NCBI GenBank assembly: GCA_003385635.1
Contig: QQUY01000003.1
Span: 496,001 to 560,000 of the forward strand
Direction of reading: 5' to 3'
Length of the DNA stretch: 64,000 nt
From: Acidobacteriota bacterium
GTDB taxonomy: Bacteria; Acidobacteriota; Blastocatellia; Pyrinomonadales; Pyrinomonadaceae
Shown: one piece after another, positions 60,309 to 64,000 of the stretch
How positions within the stretch are numbered: position 1 is the stretch's first letter
Layout: each line of letters opens with the position of its first letter
Translations under genes and position numbers: made by a program
The notes under the pieces: model-generated
The model's input: the letters and a program-made list of their open reading frames with translations, nothing else
Databases searched by the model: none
What the model was told of the DNA's origin: nothing

Positions 60309-61259
60309 CTAGTATTTGTGCTTCGCGAGAAACTCGATCATATCTTCGATCATTTTACGTGAAGGTCTGTGTCCCTCGCCCTCATAGAGCTTGAAAGTGG
60401 CGTCCAGTTTTGCCTCTTTGTATAGGCTCTCCGAAACCGGCCATCTATCGACACGCTTCATTCCGAGCAAGGGTAAAGCGAGTTCTTCATCTTCCTGTTC
60501 GTACCCGTCTCTGAATACCAGGGAATCGTTCTCATCCTCAGCGCCAAGGAAGAAGAAGAACGGCACTTCCCGCAGAACATCCAGATCGATCTTGCTGCCA
60601 GTCAGCTCTTTCACGTCGCTGATTCCCAGAGGGTATCTTAGCTTGGTCCCTTTAAATTTAGAGACAGGTGCGATCGGCCAACCTCCGGGCGAACCGATCA
60701 CCGCGGCTTTGACTAGATCGGGATGGAGAAAAGCGAAACGGTTTGCGAACATTCCCGAGGCAGAAAAACCGTAAACGAAGACCTTCTTGCCGACCGGGCT
60801 TTTTTGAACTGCAAGCCGTTCCTGCGCGTCGCCTATCATCGCCGCAAGGTGAAGATCGAGACGTTTGTAATCCGTCAATTCGGTGGAGAGCGTGTCGCGG
60901 TCAAGTGCGTGGGTATAGATCTTCCATTCTTTTTCCGGCCTTGGGAAAACGGGCACGAGGATCGGCATGTCCAGTTTGTTGAGGATGAAGATCGCCTGGA
61001 CAAGCTTTCCTTTCGCACTCTTTTCGTGCTCGGCAAGATCGTCAATCGGCTTGCCTGTGTTATTAGGCATCACGAACAGAGTTCGTGTCGCGGACTCACC
61101 TTCCTTTGCAGTCGGAATGTAAAGGAAATACGGATAAGAAAACCCTTTCGACGCATTCGGTTCAACCCTAATGGTTTGTCCTGTTTGTGGGGCCGGAGCC
61201 TGAGCGAAAGCCGCGACCGCCAGAAAGAGTAGCGTGAGAGCGGTAGTGGTCAATTTCAT
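60309..61259 (-). CDS. Exported alpha/beta hydrolase
   Basis: A 316-residue secreted hydrolase. A signal peptide (about 1-19, ending AFA) is followed by an esterase-like domain with the nucleophile elbow GFSASG, a candidate acid in GAEDENDS and a histidine in GEGHRPS. The preferred substrate is unknown. It converges on the oxidoreductase gene with three bases between stops. Confidence 0.8.
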   Translation of the reverse strand: MKLTTTALTLLFLAVAAFAQAPAPQTGQTIRVEPNASKGFSYPYFLYIPTAKEGESATRTLFVMPNNTGKPIDDLAEHEKSAKGKLVQAIFILNKLDMPILVPVFPRPEKEWKIYTHALDRDTLSTELTDYKRLDLHLAAMIGDAQERLAVQKSPVGKKVFVYGFSASGMFANRFAFLHPDLVKAAVIGSPGGWPIAPVSKFKGTKLRYPLGISDVKELTGSKIDLDVLREVPFFFFLGAEDENDSLVFRDGYEQEDEELALPLLGMKRVDRWPVSESLYKEAKLDATFKLYEGEGHRPSRKMIEDMIEFLAKHKY

Positions 61260-61374
61260 AGAGTCAGATTACGGCAGACTTCCCAGAAAGGTTCGGTTGC
61301 GTTTGAACCTCACTTCGCTTATCGGAGGCGGGGCCGCCTGCGCTCCAGTCGGAAGGCTTTGACTTAAAAGCCTC

Positions 61375-61428
61375 AACAGACTCGACAGACTCAACTGACT
61401 CGATAGACTCAACTGACTCAACTCGACG
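61375..61428. repeat. Nonanucleotide array overlapping a stop codon
   Basis: Six 9-base units (AACAGACTC, GACAGACTC, AACTGACTC and variants). The TGA stop of the NTF2-like gene and its last codons lie in the array. Confidence 0.9.
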
Positions 61429-61861
61429 TGTGGTCGTGAGTGATCTTCCAGCCGTCGTCTGTTCTTCTAAAGATCAGGGTGAACAGCCCTGTAGGCTCGT
61501 CGTTGGTTCGTTTCAGAGTCCAACGGCCGAAAACATATGCGTTGTTCTTATCGAGGACCGTTACGATAGATTCTGAAAACGTGAGCGTACCCATCTTCTC
61601 CCTTGTATCGTAATTCCTTTTGTACCTGTCGAGCGCGGCCTGCCAGCCCATCGAAATTGAGTTTCCGGACACGAACCGCATCTCATCGGACTTCCAGTAG
61701 CCTTTCATGAAGCCCTCAATGTCTCCGGCGTTCCAAGCTGCCACCTGATCCTCCAGGACTTTGTCGATGTCCCTCGAGATCTCGAAACTGTCTTTCACGG
61801 ACTGAGCGAAAACTGAAACGGTCATAAGCAGTGCGATAGCTATCGCGAGTGTGAATTTCAT
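61418..61861 (-). CDS. Exported NTF2-like (SnoaL/DUF4440) protein
   Basis: A 147-residue exported protein with a signal peptide (about 1-19, ending VFAQ) and a cone-shaped NTF2 fold: WNAGDIEGFMKGYWKSDEMRFVSG and DDGWKITHDHTS are classic for this family. The function is unknown; ligand binding or a catalytic accessory role is likely. The stop sits within a nonamer array. Confidence 0.82.
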   Translation of the reverse strand: MKFTLAIAIALLMTVSVFAQSVKDSFEISRDIDKVLEDQVAAWNAGDIEGFMKGYWKSDEMRFVSGNSISMGWQAALDRYKRNYDTREKMGTLTFSESIVTVLDKNNAYVFGRWTLKRTNDEPTGLFTLIFRRTDDGWKITHDHTSS

Positions 61862-61980
61862 AGTCCCGACAATTTATCACGCGGCGAAATTGCCGAAAAC
61901 CCAAAACAAACACCGGTAGGGCGCGTATACAACTAAGACCGCTTTGGAGGAACCACACATCAGAGTTCAAGGGAAAACAC

Positions 61981-62526
61981 ATGCGCAAAGTTGTACTCGG
62001 GCTGGGTATCAGCCTCGATGGATATATCGCGAGAAAGAACGGAGCGGTCGATTGGCTTTCGGTTGATTGGGACTATGACTGGATGGCGTTCTTCAACACC
62101 ATCGACACCGTCATAATGGGTCGGAGATCCTGGGACAAATATCTCGAGATGACCCCGGACGTGGGCAAGAATCCGTATGAAGGAATGAAGACCTTCGTAT
62201 TCTCGAAAAAGATCAGGGAATCCGGCGTAGACGGCGTAGAAATGGTCGATGAGAACCCTGAAGCTTTGGTCCGCCAGCTTAAGTCTGAAAAAGGAAAGAA
62301 GATCTGGCTTTCAGGCGGAGGTGAACTCGCTTCCGCTTTCCTCGAAGCGGATCTTGTCGATGAACTGTACCTCGGTGTTACGCCTATCCTGATCGGTTCG
62401 GGAATTCCCCTTTTCCCGGAATTCAACCGTGAGATCCCGCTGAAGCTTGTCGAGAACAACTCCTGCTACAACAAAGAAAAAACTAACGCGATGTTAGAGC
62501 TAACTTACGAAGTAGTCCGAGACTGA
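61981..62526 (+). CDS. Dihydrofolate reductase-like protein (RibD C-terminal fold)
   Basis: A 181-residue reductase of the RibD C-terminal/DHFR-like superfamily. VVLGLGISLDGYIARKNGAVDW at the start and VIMGRRSWDKY and SGGGELASAFLEADLVDELYL are standard. True DHFR activity is not assured; many members reduce other pteridines or pyrimidines. It is upstream of the lycopene cyclase gene. Confidence 0.87.
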   Translation: MRKVVLGLGISLDGYIARKNGAVDWLSVDWDYDWMAFFNTIDTVIMGRRSWDKYLEMTPDVGKNPYEGMKTFVFSKKIRESGVDGVEMVDENPEALVRQLKSEKGKKIWLSGGGELASAFLEADLVDELYLGVTPILIGSGIPLFPEFNREIPLKLVENNSCYNKEKTNAMLELTYEVVRD

Positions 62527-62564
62527 TTTGCCGGAAGGGTCTGGTTGATGTATTCCTCTTTCTT

Positions 62565-63716
62565 GTGAGTGCCACTGAATATGACTACATCATTGCCGGA
62601 GGCGGTCTCGCGGGGCTTTCGCTTGCGCATCGGCTGAGCCAAAGTTCCCTTCGCGGAGCGCGTGTGCTGATCATCGACCGTGATGAGAAATCCGGGAACG
62701 ACCATACGTGGTGTTTCTGGTCAGACGGTCCTGGCGCTTTCGACGAAGCCGTTTTCCACAGGTGGAAAAAGCTGGCTTTCCACACTTCAGAGGGTGACAA
62801 GCTCTTGCTCGAGATCGGGAAGTCGGGCTTCGAGTACCGTATGGTGCGCTCTTCCGACCTTTACGCGTTCATATTTCCGGTCCTGAGATCAAATCCGGGA
62901 TTCGAGTTTCTGCAGGCTGATATAAGAACTGTGTCAGACGGGGCGGTAGAAACGGACGCCGGAAACTTTTCCGCAAAGAAGCTTGTATTCGACAGCGTCA
63001 CGGTCCCGGACTACAAGGACGAGGGTCACCACAATCTCCTTCAGCATTTTCTTGGATGGACCATTAAGACCGAAAAAGGCGTGTTCGATACCTCGGAGGC
63101 CACGCTCTTTGATTTTCGTGTTGAACAACGCGGTGAATGCAGGTTCTTCTATGTGCTTCCGCTGTCATCCAATCAAGCGCTTGTCGAGTTCACGCTGTTT
63201 TCGAAACAGCTCCTCGAAAGAACTGAATATGAAGAACACCTTAGGTCCTATCTGTCGGAAACATTTGCGGGCGAAGACTACGAGATAGTTGAGAAAGAAG
63301 CCGGCGTGATCCCTATGTCCGACTTTCCTCACGATCAGAGGCCTCATTCGAAGGTTGTCAGGATCGGAACTGCGGGCGGCTACGTAAAACCCTCGACCGG
63401 TTACAGCTTTTCCCGGACCCAGGAAAGGATAGAGGCGATTGTCACAGCACTAGAACAAGGTGAACCCGTTCCAGCGTTCGAAGATCGCTGGAAAACTTAT
63501 CTGGATTCCGTGCTCCTGAAGGTCCTCGAGAACGGTGAACCTCCGGCCAGTTCCGTGTTCGAATCTCTGTTTCGCAAGAATCCTCCCGACCGTGTATTGA
63601 GATTCCTTGATGAACGGACGACCGTGGCAGAGGATCTTAAGCTGATGTCCACGGTGCAGCTTGCCCCTTTCACGCTCGCGGCAATTTCCGAAGCGGCCGC
63701 GAGGATAAGAAAATGA
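62565..63716 (+). CDS. crtY: Lycopene beta-cyclase CrtY
   Basis: Cyclises lycopene to beta-carotene. The 383-residue flavoprotein has the dinucleotide motif AGGGLAGLSLA near residues 11-21, NDHTWCFWSDGPGAFD near 45-60, and GTAGGYVKPSTGYSFSRTQ, a hallmark of CrtY. The start is a GTG. Carotenoid synthesis genes are not otherwise present. The membrane protein at 27,279 could be a carotene-cleaving enzyme, but this is speculation. Confidence 0.92.
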   Translation: MSATEYDYIIAGGGLAGLSLAHRLSQSSLRGARVLIIDRDEKSGNDHTWCFWSDGPGAFDEAVFHRWKKLAFHTSEGDKLLLEIGKSGFEYRMVRSSDLYAFIFPVLRSNPGFEFLQADIRTVSDGAVETDAGNFSAKKLVFDSVTVPDYKDEGHHNLLQHFLGWTIKTEKGVFDTSEATLFDFRVEQRGECRFFYVLPLSSNQALVEFTLFSKQLLERTEYEEHLRSYLSETFAGEDYEIVEKEAGVIPMSDFPHDQRPHSKVVRIGTAGGYVKPSTGYSFSRTQERIEAIVTALEQGEPVPAFEDRWKTYLDSVLLKVLENGEPPASSVFESLFRKNPPDRVLRFLDERTTVAEDLKLMSTVQLAPFTLAAISEAAARIRK

Positions 63717-63832
63717 CCTGCCGAGTACAACCAAAGCCGCGGTCGCCGCACCATTAAGTCCTGATTCCGAAGGGGCCGATTCCCAAGCCCGGCCACTCTA
63801 AACACGAAAAACGAGATTTCCTGGAGGGAACA

Positions 63833-64000
63833 ATGAAGTTGATTCTCGCGGTATTCGTGTGTCTGCTTGCTGCGGCACCCGCACTTGGGCAAACGAACGG
63901 CGAACGGCCGGAGGAAGGCCCAGTTCTCAAGATTGCACTCGCAAAGGAAGAAAAGGATGGAACGATCACAGAAGATCCTCCTTCATTCGAACCGACTGAT
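63833..64000 (+). CDS. Exported protein of unknown function (incomplete)
   Basis: The first 56 residues of a protein that runs off the window. GGAGGG precedes the ATG, and a signal peptide (about 1-19, ending ALGQ) starts it. The rest, EERPEEGP-like and acidic, is not recognised. Confidence 0.75.
   Translation, partial: MKLILAVFVCLLAAAPALGQTNGERPEEGPVLKIALAKEEKDGTITEDPPSFEPTD

Overview
The window looks like chromosomal DNA of an Acidobacteriota bacterium, most likely class Blastocatellia (Pyrinomonadaceae-like). This is an inference from gene content: a type VI secretion locus, VIT/vWA and FG-GAP repeat proteins, a reaction-centre-type dihaem cytochrome c, many exported hydrolases, lycopene cyclase, and Gram-negative-style signal peptides and lipobox. 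No rRNA, tRNA, CRISPR array or transposase gene was recognised.

Layout. 1-15,532 (minus strand): an eleven-gene type VI secretion block reading FHA protein, FHA-lytic transglycosylase, FHA protein, tssK, tssL, tssM, tagJ, tssA, tssB, tssC, hcp. It ends at a strong stem-loop at the left edge; tssE, tssF, tssG, tssH, tssJ and vgrG are not in the window. 15,602-22,444 (minus): cystathionine beta-synthase, glycerophosphodiesterase, methyltransferase, TlpA-like thioredoxin, glycine oxidase, LolA-like protein. 22,610-28,295: NAD-type isocitrate dehydrogenase, PNPOx-like protein, SH3b protein, Xaa-Pro aminopeptidase and two membrane proteins. 29,074-41,058 (plus): VIT/vWA protein, queE, queC, cytochrome c, amidohydrolase, DUF362, serine hydrolase, M20 hydrolase, DUF454. 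41,602-46,157: dps with a PerR-like operator, padR, tsaD, an NTR-like protein, sugar dehydrogenase. 46,171-50,932 (minus): the conserved housekeeping run rplU-rpmA-obg-nadD-rsfS-rlmH-dksA-like-comF. 51,023-56,953: a small GxxExxY cassette inserted next to a flotillin/nfeD pair, then an M14 peptidase. 57,171-64,000: lipoprotein, PilZ protein, Gfo/Idh/MocA oxidoreductase, exported hydrolase, NTF2-like protein, DHFR-like protein, lycopene cyclase and the start of an exported protein.

The most unusual property is in the intergenic DNA. Nearly every long gap carries tandem arrays with a period of exactly 7 or 9 bp, built from many different words (GTGAATC, GTAAGCA, GGAACTC, AGAATTG, TACTGAG, AGACAGR, AACAGACTC). 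Several arrays sit exactly on gene ends and supply the stop codon; others supply start codons or N-termini. Three loci have the arrays as inverted pairs that would fold into long hairpins in mRNA. Related elements include a 36-bp minisatellite that occurs between genes and also, in frame, inside nadD; a 151-bp multi-hairpin MITE-like element; and a 73-bp direct repeat. These resemble in style the heptanucleotide STRR repeats known from cyanobacteria.

The second unusual property is the trio of FHA proteins in the T6SS locus. They look like tandem duplicates of one FHA-membrane-lytic transglycosylase protein, of which only the middle copy keeps the catalytic glutamate.
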